The notes under the pieces are model-generated. The model was not told the DNA's origin, searched no databases, and saw nothing but the letters and a program-made list of their open reading frames with translations. Below are positions 1 through 10,647 of a stretch of 64,000 bases of DNA, one piece after another. How positions within the stretch are numbered: the stretch's first letter is position 1; each line of letters starts with the position of its first letter. This DNA is from Fallopia convolvulus. Lineage: Eukaryota > Streptophyta > Magnoliopsida > Caryophyllales > Polygonaceae. The stretch lies in contig OZ024724.1 of the NCBI GenBank assembly GCA_964016875.1, positions 14,488,501-14,552,500 on the forward strand, in the 5' to 3' direction. A program made the translations under genes and the position numbers.

Positions 1-1
1 T

Positions 2-622
2 GATAGAGAACAAGTTTTAGACTTAATCCGTCTTAATTTGGCCAAGATGCAACAACGGATGATTAGTCAAGCAAACAAGAATCGGAAAGATGTTGAATTC
101 AGGGTAGGTGATCGTGTACTCTTGAAATTACAACCATACCGTCAGCATTCGGTCAGTCGATCTCTTTTTGCTAAACTTGCTCGCCGTTTTTATGGACCAT
201 TTACTATTCTTAAGAGGATTGGCCCAGTGGCTTACCGATTGGAGCTTCCGGAAAGGGCGCGTATACATAATGTGTTCCATGTTTCCTTACTTCGTCCATT
301 TATTCCGGACAGATCCCTACATGTACAAGCCTCATTTCCGACGGAATTTTTGTATGATCTCCCAATTGCCCGGCCAGTCCGTGCCACGGCTGTCCGAGAG
401 GCGATCGTGGATGGCATACCTCGAGCCGAATGGCTAGTTGAGTGGTCTGATGGGCCGCCAACCGAGGCCACCTGGGAACCGGTTGAGATCATTTCCCGCT
501 CCTTTCCTAATTTGCGGCTTGAGGATAAGCCGATACTCAACGGGGGAGAGAATGATACGGAAGATTTATCGACTGCCAGACCGTCTAGGGTTCGACGTCG
601 TCCTCGACGATATGAGAACTAG
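2..622 (+). CDS. Ty3/gypsy chromovirus pol, C-terminal end (integrase C-terminus and chromodomain)
   Basis: This is the 3' end of a retrotransposon polyprotein whose 5' part lies outside the window. The frame is open from base 2 to the TAG at 620-622. It reads through the integrase C-terminal region: 'FRVGDRVLLKLQPYRQ', then 'LARRFYGPFTILKRIG', then 'HNVFHVSLLRPF', the signature that closes gypsy integrases. A chromodomain-like segment follows ('AEWLVEWSDGPPTEATWEP'), which in chromoviruses is thought to steer integration towards particular chromatin. The tail is basic and proline/arginine-rich. The last 70 bases of the frame lie inside the 3' LTR (553-975), so the polypurine tract is translated. 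The family call is secure from the motifs; the lineage within chromoviruses is not resolved. Confidence 0.93.
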   Translation, partial: DREQVLDLIRLNLAKMQQRMISQANKNRKDVEFRVGDRVLLKLQPYRQHSVSRSLFAKLARRFYGPFTILKRIGPVAYRLELPERARIHNVFHVSLLRPFIPDRSLHVQASFPTEFLYDLPIARPVRATAVREAIVDGIPRAEWLVEWSDGPPTEATWEPVEIISRSFPNLRLEDKPILNGGENDTEDLSTARPSRVRRRPRRYEN

Positions 623-975
623 TTTTTATATATATTTATAGTATTATTTGACAATATTTAGAGTAGTTATTTATAATTTCAGCATAATATTTAATTTATG
701 TAATTTTTATAAACTAGAGCTTCGCTCTGTTCTCGGGTTTTCCTTACGGTTCTTTCCCGGGACGCCTTTATTGAACCATTAGGGCTTAGGTATAAATACT
801 CTTGGTTCTCATTCTCAAAATTTATCCAAGAATTTAGTTTTCCCTAATTTTATCATTCTCTTATTTCCCTGTGGCTTCCAACCACATTTATCCCGAGTGG
901 GAATCCACATCGGGTTAGGCTCAACCCCCTTGACCAACAAGGGTTCGATACGCGGTCCACATCGGGTCCGTATCA
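553..975 (+). repeat. 3' LTR of the chromovirus
   Basis: A 423-bp LTR is inferred from its ends: it begins TGATACGG and closes with the exact inverse CCGTATCA. It is preceded by a purine tract (541-552, 'cgggggagagaa') that would prime plus-strand DNA. A TATA box (TATAAATA, 791-798) sits mid-LTR. The 5' partner LTR is outside the window, so its boundaries rest on terminal inversion and the purine tract only. The expected 5-bp TSD on this side would be GAATA (976-980). Confidence 0.8.
791..798 (+). promoter_or_regulatory. TATA box in chromovirus LTR
   Basis: TATAAATA sits about 240 bases into the LTR, a normal place for the U3 promoter of a plant LTR retrotransposon. It would drive transcription rightwards, into the broken GDSL gene. 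Confidence 0.6.
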
Positions 976-1022
976 GAATACGAATGAATTTGCTTCTTTC
1001 AGAACCTCTCTACAATTTCCAG

Positions 1023-1187
1023 GCATGTTTGATTCGATTTACCAATTCGGTGACGGGTTCTCGGACACCGGACACTTGCATCTTAGGAATCCCATGTGTG
1101 GCTCGTATTGCTCGGTCCATCCTTATGGCATAACGCTAGCCGACGATCTTCGCTGCTCTGATGGTTTCCTGATGATTGATTACTTTG
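1023..1187 (+). pseudogene. GDSL esterase/lipase pseudogene, exon 1
   Basis: This exon encodes the N-terminal core of a plant GDSL esterase/lipase of the sinapine/acetylajmalan-esterase-like type: 'MFDSIYQFGDGFSDTG' (block I), then 'RCSDGFLMIDYFG'. It is bounded by a plausible acceptor (ttccag, before 1023) and donor (gtaagc, from 1188). In family members block I reads FGDSxSDTG, with Ser the catalytic nucleophile. Here the codon reads Gly, so the product could not act as a normal esterase. The signal-peptide part upstream is missing, apparently cut off by the chromovirus at 975. The rest of the gene is found 13 kb away at 14559-15812, with a CACTA element lying in intron 1. Confidence 0.85.
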
Positions 1188-1379
1188 GTAAGCTAATTAA
1201 CTTCTAATATTATGATCAATTCTTTTAAGTTGCTTTAAAAGTTGTAATACTAATTACACTACTAGAAAACGCGCATATAGCCAAGAAATTATAGCTAGGA
1301 ATATTCTGTGTGGGTAAGTTTGCGGGAAACGGCCACAACATCTCCCACAAATCTCAAATGTTTTGGCTGTTTACCCATG

Positions 1380-2185
1380 AAATTCACGGTTGGTGCTACA
1401 TTTGTGGGAATATTGTCGCGAAATAAACACACAGCTAAGTCCGATTCTAATTTTGTGGCCATATAGCCATGAAATAATAGGTTGTGGCCATGGTTGTGAT
1501 CATATTGACGCGAATATATTACGAAGCTAAAATCGGTTCTAAATTTATGGCAAATTTGTCGCGAAATAATCATGTGGCTAAGTTCGATTCTAAGTTTGTG
1601 GCCATATAGCCATGAAAATATTGGTTGTGGCTAACGTTGGAGCTATATTGACGCGAATTTTTGACGGAGCTAAAATCGGTTCTAAATTTTTGGGCAATTT
1701 GTCACGAAAGTATCACGCAGCATAAATTCGATCCTAAGTTTGCGGCAATATAGCCATGAAAATAGGGGTTGTGGCTATACTTGGAGCTATATTGACGCGA
1801 GTATATTACGAAGCAAACTTCGGTTCTAAATTTCTGGGCAATTTGTCCCGAAATAATCATGCAGCTAAGTTGGATTCTAAGTTTGTGCCAATATAGCCAT
1901 GGAAGTGTTGATTGTTGCTATACTTGGAGTTATATTGGCGTGAATATATTACGAAGCTAAAATCGGTTCTAAATTTCTGGGTAATTTGTCGCAAAATAAT
2001 CATACAGCTAAGTTCGATTCTATGTTTGTGGCCACATAGCCAAGAAAACATGAGTTGTGGCTATAATTGGAGCTATATTACCGCGAATATATTACGAAGC
2101 TAAATTTGGTTCTAAGTTTATGGGGAAATTGTCACGAAAATAAGCATGCAGCTAAGTTGGATTCTAAGTTTGTGGCTATATCTAT
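1380..2185 (+). repeat. CACTA 5' subterminal tandem repeats, period about 143 bp
   Basis: About five degenerate tandem copies of a 143-144 bp unit are present. The landmark 'aaatcggttctaaatttctg' and its variants recur with the preceding 'cgaagc' near 1522, 1665, 1809, 1952 and 2095. Each unit contains further short 'gtggcta/tagccatga' motifs in both orientations. In CACTA elements such subterminal motifs are binding sites for the TNPA-type protein. That role is inferred from family knowledge, not shown here. Confidence 0.85.
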
Positions 2186-2189
2186 TAAT

Positions 2190-2625
2190 TAAGCAAAAAA
2201 AATGAAAAAGAAATCTTGAAACCTATTATTCAAAAACCATATCAAGACTCCCAAATTACATAACAACTGCATAAGGACCTAGTAGCTCGGATCCTCAATT
2301 TCTATGAGAAATCGTAAGACAATAATTAAACAACAAGAACTTTAAAAAACCCAACAATGCACATAAAAAATTTGCCAAAACTTAGCCTAAAAATGCACAT
2401 ACAAAGCTCCTATATAAATGCATAAATTATCGAACACAATCTTAGCAAATGTCTTCAACACAATCTCAACACAATTTCAATGTCTTCAACACAATCCTAA
2501 CAAATGACTTCAAACACAATAAGATTCAAACACAATGGGCAACACAATCCTCTAATGTCACTACAACCATGTTAAGGCATACAAACAAAGTACAAGTCTA
2601 AAATCCATAAAACCAACACAATCCT
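2190..2625. other. AT-rich spacer inside CACTA, no gene seen
   Basis: This stretch lies between the subterminal repeats and the 3' end of the minus-strand Myb/SANT-like gene. It holds short 'tcttcaacacaatctcaac'-like imperfect repeats (about 2450-2520) and no convincing reading frame. It probably includes the 3' UTR of the minus-strand gene. Confidence 0.4.
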
Positions 2626-3620
2626 CTAAATGTCTTCCTCTTCCTCTTCCTCTTCCTCTTCCTCTCCCTCTTCCTCTTCCTCTTCCTCTTCTTTGCTACA
2701 GCCTACATCCTCATCATCGTCACTAGACAGGTAAAGCTCGACATCTTCATTTTCCATTTCTCGAGCATAAAAGATTTTGTTCAAAAGAGTACTCATACAA
2801 GGATCCATGCCATTTTTCATGAAAAACTTGTAAGCTTTGTACTCCTACCATACAAGATACTTACAAGTTAAAAAAGATAATAGAACACCATGGAACACAA
2901 GAGAAATTAAACCTACTAAGAGTCTAAAAAATATAAATAAAAACAGCATGGAACACAAGTCCAAGTAAACCTTAACAAATGAAAGCAAATGTCCAATACT
3001 CTTCTATTACATTTTACAAGGTAAACCCTAGATGATAAGTAAGATAAAATTATGACCGTGAAAACAAACATCATTCATTAGATTCAATAGGTTTGAAGTC
3101 ATCAATTACTAGTCGAACCTTTAAATTTTATTAGGATACGTTCTAGCAGAATATTCATTATTCGACAGTAAGATGTCACAAGCCCACAACTTCTTTAACT
3201 CTACAAGTCTAAGTCTTAAATAAACACAAATATCAACCATAATCAATCAAGAATTAGGAATACAAGAAACTAGATGATATAGACGCGTACACTTTAAAAA
3301 TGAAAGCATGGTGAATTTGCACTTACTTTGTATTTTCCCGCCCACCACTCGTCGTGACCAATAATTTCCCAGGTACTTTCATTCCACATGAGACCCCCCT
3401 TCGTTTCTTTGAAAAGACTCCATATCTTTCAAAGCCTATAATAGTGGTTATACCTTGATTGCGCAGTGATTCTCGTGGACAAACACCCAGTCTCAGCCAT
3501 GAATCGCTGGTGGACATCAACCCAGTTAGGGGGGGGGGGGGGATCATCAAGGGGAGGACTAAGCTCTAAAACAATTTTGAGGAAGATCATCTCTTGGTCA
3601 TGATTCCAGTTAATTGGCAT
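2626..3620 (-). pseudogene. Myb/SANT-like DNA-binding domain gene inside CACTA
   Basis: Two minus-strand exons fit together. Exon 1 runs 3620-3327, ending at a good donor (AAA|gtaagt). Exon 2 runs 2844-2626, after an acceptor (ggtag). Exon 1 reads as a Myb/SANT-like domain: 'INWNHDQEMIFLKIVLE', then 'PNWVDVHQRFMAETG', then 'WEIIGHDEWWAGKYK'. This matches the trihelix/Myb_DNA-bind_3 pattern used by many plant TE accessory proteins. Exon 2 ends in a Glu-rich acidic tail. One in-frame TGA follows 'YNHYYRL', so this copy is broken, unless it is a sequencing error. A further upstream exon is possible, because an acceptor (cttcacag) lies just before the start. Function is inferred only: DNA binding, perhaps to element ends. 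Confidence 0.6.
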
Positions 3621-3659
3621 TGCAACAATCTGTGAAGAAAAGAAATGGAAAAATATCAA

Positions 3660-4740
3660 TCGTAATTGACAAGATCATGAGTGGAAAAAATGGTGAAAGA
3701 AAAGTGGTCAAGTTCTGTATCACAGCATATTATAGCAATCAAACTAACTTCATTTAGAGGTCATTGACAATTTAATTGACAAAATCAATCGTAATAGCAA
3801 TCAATAAAAGTGGTACATTCCTATCCAGTTATTAGAAAGATCAAACCAAAATAAAAATGGCGTAATTGGTACGAAGATTCAAAAATTCAGCACTATCAGG
3901 AGAAAAAAAAAACTAATCTATTTTGCAACATTTTCAGATTGAAACACACAATAATCCTCCTGAAAACAGAGAAGAAAGTGGAGAGAGTAACATAAACCCT
4001 ATACTATATAGATCATCAAAGAACAAGATGTACTCTGTTTTCCCAGGCCACACCTTCACATGGGAACCTTCAAAACTACCAAGCTTCTCTGTATTTTCAA
4101 TTACCTGACCAACCTCAAGAAATTGTCACTCCGCACTATGAAGGTCAAACTTTTCCACAAGAGGAGTCAGAACAGGATACTAATGTACCATTCTCTAAGA
4201 GCAAGTGATAGCACAAAGAAGCCCATGAAGGTTTATGTTATGAAGAGGTTCAAGCAAGGTAAGATGGCTGATATTTATCCAGAAAATTTACTAGTCAATT
4301 GTAAGTAGGATACCACAGGTATCATTCTCCTTTGGGTTTTGTGGGAATCCTCTCATATACCATAGGTCATTTACTTGGTGTTGTACAAATTTTCCCTCTA
4401 CACACTTGTAAGATTTAGCATGATAAACAACCACATAAAAACTAGTGTAGTATTCTATCAAATGAAGGAAGCATCCAACATTATACTATTAAGAAAAGTT
4501 TGTCACATATAATAACTGGATAGGAATGTCACATATAATAACTGGATAGGTCCTGTGGGAAAATACACTTAGTTGTAGAAGAAAGACAAGATTAAAACCT
4601 CAATTATACCTAAGATTTTGACTAGATCTAGATCCAATGTGGAATTGACGACTAGATCACTGAGCATTATCCAAGTTTTCAATCTACTATCTTTTCACAT
4701 ACTAACACAGCATTGTCATAAACACAACACAAGAAATTAA
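3660..4740. other. Spacer inside CACTA with short open frames of unknown meaning
   Basis: Short plus-strand frames at 3923-4108 and 4060-4308 contain stretches such as 'MKVYVMKRFKQGKMADIYP' that look protein-like, but I do not recognise a family. A short tandem duplication of 'gtcacatataataactggat' lies at about 4505-4550. The region may contain upstream exons or the promoter of the minus-strand Myb/SANT-like gene. Confidence 0.3.
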
Positions 4741-5540
4741 TAAAGCTAAAAACGTGTGATCTCCTAGGATGGCGTTTGAAGGCGTTGCCGGTGTGGAAGT
4801 TGAGGAAGTTGAGGATGGCGCCGAGATGCGGAAGTTAACTCGAGAGAGATGGAGAGCGAGGGAGATGGCGTTTGAAGGCGTTGCCGGTGTGGTGGGCGGC
4901 TCCGGCTTGTGAGAGGGAGACGGTGTAACGGCCGACATTGGGTGAGGGAGAGAGTGGGAGGCGCTCATGAGAGAGAATGAGAGAGAGGGAAAGGGAGGCG
5001 ATCGTAAAGGCCGAAATTGAGATGAAACCCTAAAAATTGGGTGAGGGAGGGAGATAAAGGCCGCTCGGGTTGGGCCGGGAAATCCTAACATCCAAGCATA
5101 TGGGCCGAATTGGATATGGCCTTTTTAGTGAGTCCAAAATGCATTCGTGGCCATTTTTGTGGCCAATTTCCTGGCTAATTTGAACTTGCATTTTCATTAA
5201 ATGCTATTCGTACCAACCTCATTCAATTCTCAACTACCATTGCATATGATTCGTCAAAACCCTCATTCTCACCACTTATTTCTCATTCTCTCTCAAAATT
5301 CTCCCTCTCAACAATATTCTCTCACCAAAAAATAATGTGACTCAAATCTTGAAGATTATATATACTCTACACATTTTGAAGATAATTTAAGAGGTGCACA
5401 TCTGATTTGGATCAGGTAAGTTAGTTACAAAGAGGTTTTAGTATTACAAGTTTAATTTTAGGGTTTTTAGTATATATTTGTGGGTTTTGCTTTTTTGTTG
5501 ATATTAACATAAGTTTGTTTGGAAAAATTTACAGAATTAT
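4741..5540. other. GA-rich bidirectional leader region upstream of the CACTA transposase
   Basis: The sequence is purine-rich on the plus strand around 4760-5060, with a repeated 'ggcgtttgaaggcgttgccg' (about 4770 and 4868). It then becomes a pyrimidine-rich leader with 'ctcattctctctcaaaattc' (about 5280). An intron-like junction (tttacag) sits just before the transposase start at 5543. An antisense frame here (4702-5091) is low-complexity Ser/Pro and I do not treat it as a gene. Confidence 0.4.
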
Positions 5541-5542
5541 TG

Positions 5543-8500
5543 ATGGAGAATCGCGATTGGATGTATGATAGATGGCTTCCTGGTGGTGGTGGTTACAATA
5601 GCGAATTTGTTGATGGTGTTCAGAGATTTCTTGAATTTTCAAAATCTCAAAAGCATTTCATGGATGGGGATAAGATAAAATGTCCTTGTTTGAAATGTAA
5701 GAATGGGCGATTTGAGGATGTAGATAATGTCCGCGTTCATCTGTTTAGAAAAGGCTTTGTTGACAGTTATTATTGGTGGACTGCACATGGAGAGTCACCA
5801 TTTTCCAATGCGCCCCCTTTGGAGGAGTTGTCTTCCACCTCAAATCCTAGTGATATGAATCTCTTTGGGATTGGGATGCATTTGTTTGATAATTTGAATC
5901 CCACGCAAAGAATGGTGTTTGATGCAGCTGGTCCAAGTTTTGTTCCACCCCCATGGTTTGACACAGGCACTTCTTATAATGAGCCAAGTAGTAGTCCTTT
6001 AGAGGTGGGTGAAATCCATGACCTTGAAGAAGGAAGTTACTTAGAAGAATCGGTAACAGTGTTTGGTCCTGGCAACGAGGAAATGTCTTTATTATCTGAG
6101 CGCTTTGCTGATGTATTGAGAGCAGCAGATCGGCTATTATATGATGGTTCTCAGATGTCACAGTTAGCTGCTGTCGGATCTTTTATGGAGTTGAAAACCA
6201 AATACAACATATCACAAGCTGGATATGGTGCACTACTTCAAAAAGTCAATGAGGTTTTGACAAGGGACAACAACTTCCCAAAAAGTTTCTATGAGCAGAA
6301 GAAGATGACTAGAGAGTTAGGATTGCCCCAACAAAAGATACACCTATGCCCCCAAGGTTGTATGTTGTTTTGGAAGGATGATGTCGATGCATTGGAGTGC
6401 AAATTTTGCCACAGTCCAAGGTATCAATCTTGTTTGTCGCAAAAAGGAAAGCCAATACCCAATAAAGTGTTACGATATTTGCCATTGATCCCACGATTGC
6501 AGTGATTGTACGCTATGGAGGAAACAGCTTCAAAGATGCGTTGGCATGCTGAGCATCAAGCAGATGAAGGATATATGAGCCACCCGTCTGATGCCGAGGC
6601 TTGGAAGTATTTTAATCGAACCTATCCTAATTTTGCTAAGGAGATTCGTAATGTGAGATTATGCTTGTGTTCAGACGGATTCTCCCCCTTTGGTAAGTTT
6701 GGTAAGACATACTCGACATGGCCGGTGATTGTCACCCCTTACAACCTACCCCCAGATATGTGCATTAAGGCTCCTTATTTGTTCTTAAGCACTATTGTTC
6801 CAGGTCCAAAAAATCTGAAGAAGTTAATAGATATTTGTATGCAACCGTTGATTGATGAGTTGCTATTATTGTGGAAAACGGGTGTTCCAACATTTGATGT
6901 CTCTACGGGGAAGCACTTTAGGATGCGTGCTGCACTTATGTGGACAGTGAATGACTTCCCAGCATATGGGATGTTATCTGGGTGGAGTATTGTTGGTATT
7001 TATTCTTGTCCTCATTGCATGGAGAATACAAAAGCCTTTCGATTACACCATGGACGAAAGCCTTCATGGTTTGATTGTCATAGGTGTAGATTGGAACTAG
7101 ATCACCCATTCCGGACCAACAGGAGAAACTTCTACAAAGGGCGAAAGGAGGATGAGCCTCCTATTCCGTATTTGTCTAGTGAAGAGGTGTGGGAACGTGT
7201 TCACGATTTGCCGACCGCCATGGAGAGTCCACTTCAATATCCTTATGGTTATGGTGAAACTCATAAGTTCACAAAGAAAAGTATATTTTGGTTGCTTCCT
7301 TATTGGAAGCATAATTTGCTCCGTCACAACCTTGATGTCATGCATATTGAGAAAAATGTGTTTGAGAATGTGATTAACACTGTATTGGATGTTAAGGGTA
7401 AGACAAAGGACAACCTGAGCTCAAGGAAGGACCTACGCTTATATTGTCATCGCCCAGAGCTCCAAGTGGAGGATGATCACAAGGGCCCAAAACCAAAAGC
7501 AGTTTATGCATTAGATAGGCCCAAAAAGACAATGCTATTTAATTGGTTACAGACCTTGAGATTTCCGGATGGTTATGCCTCTAATATTGGTCGATGTGTG
7601 CAATTGGAAGAGGGTAGACTACAAGGAATGAAGAGTCATGATTGCCATGTGTTCATGCAACGACTTCTACCAGCTGCTTTCAAAGAACTTCTTCCCGTGG
7701 GTGTGGGGGGGCCATTGACGGAGCTAAGCTTGTTTTTCCAATCATTATGTTCATCTACACTTGACATCCAAATGATTGAGGATCTAGAACGGGCTGCACC
7801 TCTTTTATTATGCCAATTGGAAAGGATATTTCCACCATCGTTCTTTGATTGCATGGATCATCTCATTGTTCATTTACCATACGAGGCAAAGTTAGGGGGT
7901 CCTGTACAGAACAGATGGATGTATCCAGTTGAAAGATTATTATTCACGTTGAAAGGGAACATGATGAACCCACAAAAGGTGGAGGCGTCCATAGTGGAAT
8001 CATATTTGTTTGAGGAGATAACAAGTTTCGCTCAACATTATCCTCATCATCAAGACTCCTATAAGAGAAAGAAAACCACCATGGATGAGGTGAGTGTGCA
8101 TCCTCAAATTTCAATTTTCAACCATCCGGGACGTGCAAGTGGAAAGTGCAATGTTATTTGGTTGTCCGATGAGACGGACTTTCATGCAGCACATACTTAC
8201 ATCCTACTTAATTGTAGAGAGGTCAACTCCTATGTCGAGTAAGTCAATTAAACTTATATATATGTGTTATTTTATGGAAACTTAAGTACTAGTCTTATGT
8301 TGTTCTTTCCATATGCAGGGAATTTCAACATACCGTATGCCAAGGAGATCCGCACGGACTTGCCAATTTTTTTTGTACATGGTTTCATGAAACTGTAAGT
8401 ACTAGTTCATATTGTGTCAACGATACAAAATTCTAACATCACTCATGTATATGGTCAATATATGTGTCTATTTTTTGTAGGTTTTAGTTGCAAATGCCCT

Positions 8501-9221
8501 ACACCCCCCACTTGAGGATCATGATTTGCTACATAGTTTAGCTTGGGGGCCATCCCGAAAGGTGTTGTCCTGGCCATCATATTGCATCAATGGTTATAAA
8601 TTTGAAACGTTGAAACGCAGAGAAGGAAAGTTAACCATGAATAGTGGTGTGTGTGTGCAAGCTTGTAATGGTGATACACAATCAGATTTCTTTGGGTTGA
8701 TAGAACAGATTTTGGAGTTTGAGTTCACTGGGATGCCGTGTAAGAAGATTGTCATGTTCAAGTGTTTGTGGTTTGACCCTAACCCTAATGGGACAAAAGT
8801 CCATCCAGATTACCATTTCCAAGAGGTTAATGTGAAGAGACGTTACAACAACCATGATCCTTTTGTCTTTGCTCAACAATGCATCCAAGTTTACTATCTT
8901 GACTACCCTGGCGCACCCCGAAGTCGTGCAGATTGGAGATACGTGTGTAAGACAAAACCAAGAGTCAATGTTGAGCAACGATGGGCAGAGAACAATCTTG
9001 AACAACCAACCATTTTTGAACCATTACAACCGGATGACTTTGAGATTGATGGCTTCATAGGGTCGACAATTCAATCTTTACCTACAAATCTTAATGATCC
9101 AGTGTCATTGCATGAGGAAGCATACGATGTGGAAAGTGGCAATGATAGCTTCAATATTGAAAATGACAACGAAGAAGATGATTTTCCATCATCTTCAAGT
9201 TCCGAACAATATGATTGGTAA
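5543..9221 (+). pseudogene. CACTA transposase, TNPD/tnp2 type, one nonsense codon
   Basis: This is the catalytic transposase that cuts and joins CACTA ends. Three exons fit in phase: 5543-8238, 8319-8394 and 8481-9221 (about 1,170 residues). In order: a transposase-associated domain ('MENRDWMYDRWLPGGGGYN', then 'KIKCPCLKCKNG'), the Transposase_21 core ('LCLCSDGFSPFGKFGKTYS', 'MWTVNDFPAYGMLSGWS', 'YSCPHCMENTKAFRLHHGRK'), then DUF4218-like ('HNLDVMHIEKNVFENVI') and DUF4216-like ('MFKCLWFDPNPNGTKVHP') regions and an acidic Ser-rich tail. Length is normal for the family. The only visible break is an in-frame TGA at 6503-6505, where relatives keep Arg before 'LYA'. CGA to TGA is a single CpG-type transition. 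ATG 5543 begins the conserved MENRDWM. Confidence 0.95.
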
Positions 9222-10647
9222 TTATTTTTCCCTCATTCTATCATCTATATATGTAATTATTTGCTCATTTTACCAACTACATTTTTGGTTTAAGAGGACA
9301 ATTTTGAGGTAGGAAGGAGAAATTGATGTAGGATGGAATAATGCATTTAGGAGGGAAATTTAGGAGGCAAATTTTGGTTTGAGAGGGAAGTTTTAATTTC
9401 GGGTTTAGTTGGGAGGGAATTTCAATTTTGGCTGAGGGGGAAATTTCGAGCTTGATCCATTTTTGGTAGGCCCGTTAGTGAATTGTTCAATCTAGCTAGG
9501 GTTGGTTAGCGAGCTTGCTCATTCGGTCATTCCATCACTTTTCTTCTTCTCGCCGCTCTCTCAAGCTCGCTTTGGGTTGGCGATTTGGTTTTCAGAGTGC
9601 AAGCTCGCTTTCCCTGGCGACCTTCATTTCCTTTGAGTTCAATCTAGGCTTCAATCTCGCCGGCGTTCCTTTCCCTGGCGATTTGGTTCAATCTCGCCGG
9701 TAAGCCTCTCTCCCTCTCGACCTTCCTTTCCCTGGCGATTTGGTTCAATCTAGGGTTTTGTTCTAATTTTTTTTGGTGTTCTTTCAAGCAAGCTTATTGC
9801 AGCCCTTTGGACAAGGCATCCGGCGACTGTAAGTCATCTCTCCTTTCCTTTGAGTTTGATGTTCTTTCAAGCAAGCTTTTTTGGTGTTCTTTCAAGCAAG
9901 CTTTTTTGTTGTTTTTTGGTGTTCTTTCAAGCAAGCTTTTTTGGTGTTTTTTGGTGTTCTTTCCTTTCCTTTGCTCAATCATTTGCTCAATCATGTTTGA
10001 TTTTGGGCTCTCACTACCATCTTTGGTGTTTTTTCAGAGCAAGCTCGCTTTTGTTCAAGGAAGCCGATTGGTAAGTCTCTCTCCCTCTCTCCCTTGCTCT
10101 TGCTTAACTTTGACTCTTTTTAATTCATCTCTGTTGTCTCTCTTCATGGGTCCTTAATGCTGGCGATTTCATGGGTCCTTAATTCTGCCGGATTCTTCCT
10201 GGACAAACCCACCATATCTACTTCAATTCATTCAGTAAAGTTACAAGTGCCTACTCTCTCCCTATTTTCTTCAATTTTTTAATTTCTTGGATGAATTGCA
10301 TGCTCCTTTCTTCCTAGACAAACATGCATTCAATTGCATGATCAATTGAATGCCCTAAGTATACTTGAGTTCTATTAATTTGTGACATTTTAATTCTAGA
10401 CTCACTTTAGGTATTCATCAATTGCATTCTCTTTTTTTCCTAGACAAACATGATCAATTGAATGCCCTAAATATACTTGAGTTCTAATAATTTGTGACAT
10501 TTTAATTCTAGACTCACTTTAGGCATTCATCAATAGCATGCTCTTTTTTTCTTAGACAAATGCCCTAAATATATTTGAGGCATTCATCAATAGCATGCTC
10601 TTTTAGTTCTAATTATGTTTCCTTGTATTTCTCTGATTTAGGTCATC
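9222..10647. other. Intergenic and leader region between the two CACTA genes
   Basis: No credible protein is seen. About 9770-9970 holds four imperfect copies of 'ttctttcaagcaagctttttt' (roughly 27-45 bp apart). A second set of repeats around 'gcatgctctttttt...tgccctaaatatacttgag' lies at about 10300-10600. Pyrimidine-rich tracts and several gtaag junctions suggest untranslated exons of the downstream TNPA-like gene. Confidence 0.5.

Noticed and set aside
1380..2185. Regularly spaced repeats that could be mistaken for a CRISPR-like or satellite array
   Set aside because: They are degenerate, have a 143-bp period with internal inverted words, and sit at the end of a CACTA element in plant DNA. 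Subterminal repeats explain them.
2640..2700. Glu-rich run as a separate small acidic protein
   Set aside because: It is the C-terminal tail of the minus-strand Myb/SANT-like gene, made by a CTTCCT microsatellite on the plus strand.
3530..3541. Run of 12 G as a G-quadruplex or regulatory site
   Set aside because: It lies within the Myb/SANT-like exon, where it codes for Pro on the minus strand. A lone homopolymer is not evidence of regulation.
4702..5091. Minus-strand Ser/Pro-rich gene upstream of the transposase
   Set aside because: Low complexity, contains a duplicated 20-base word, and has no start context or homology that I recognise. It is the antisense of a GA-rich leader.
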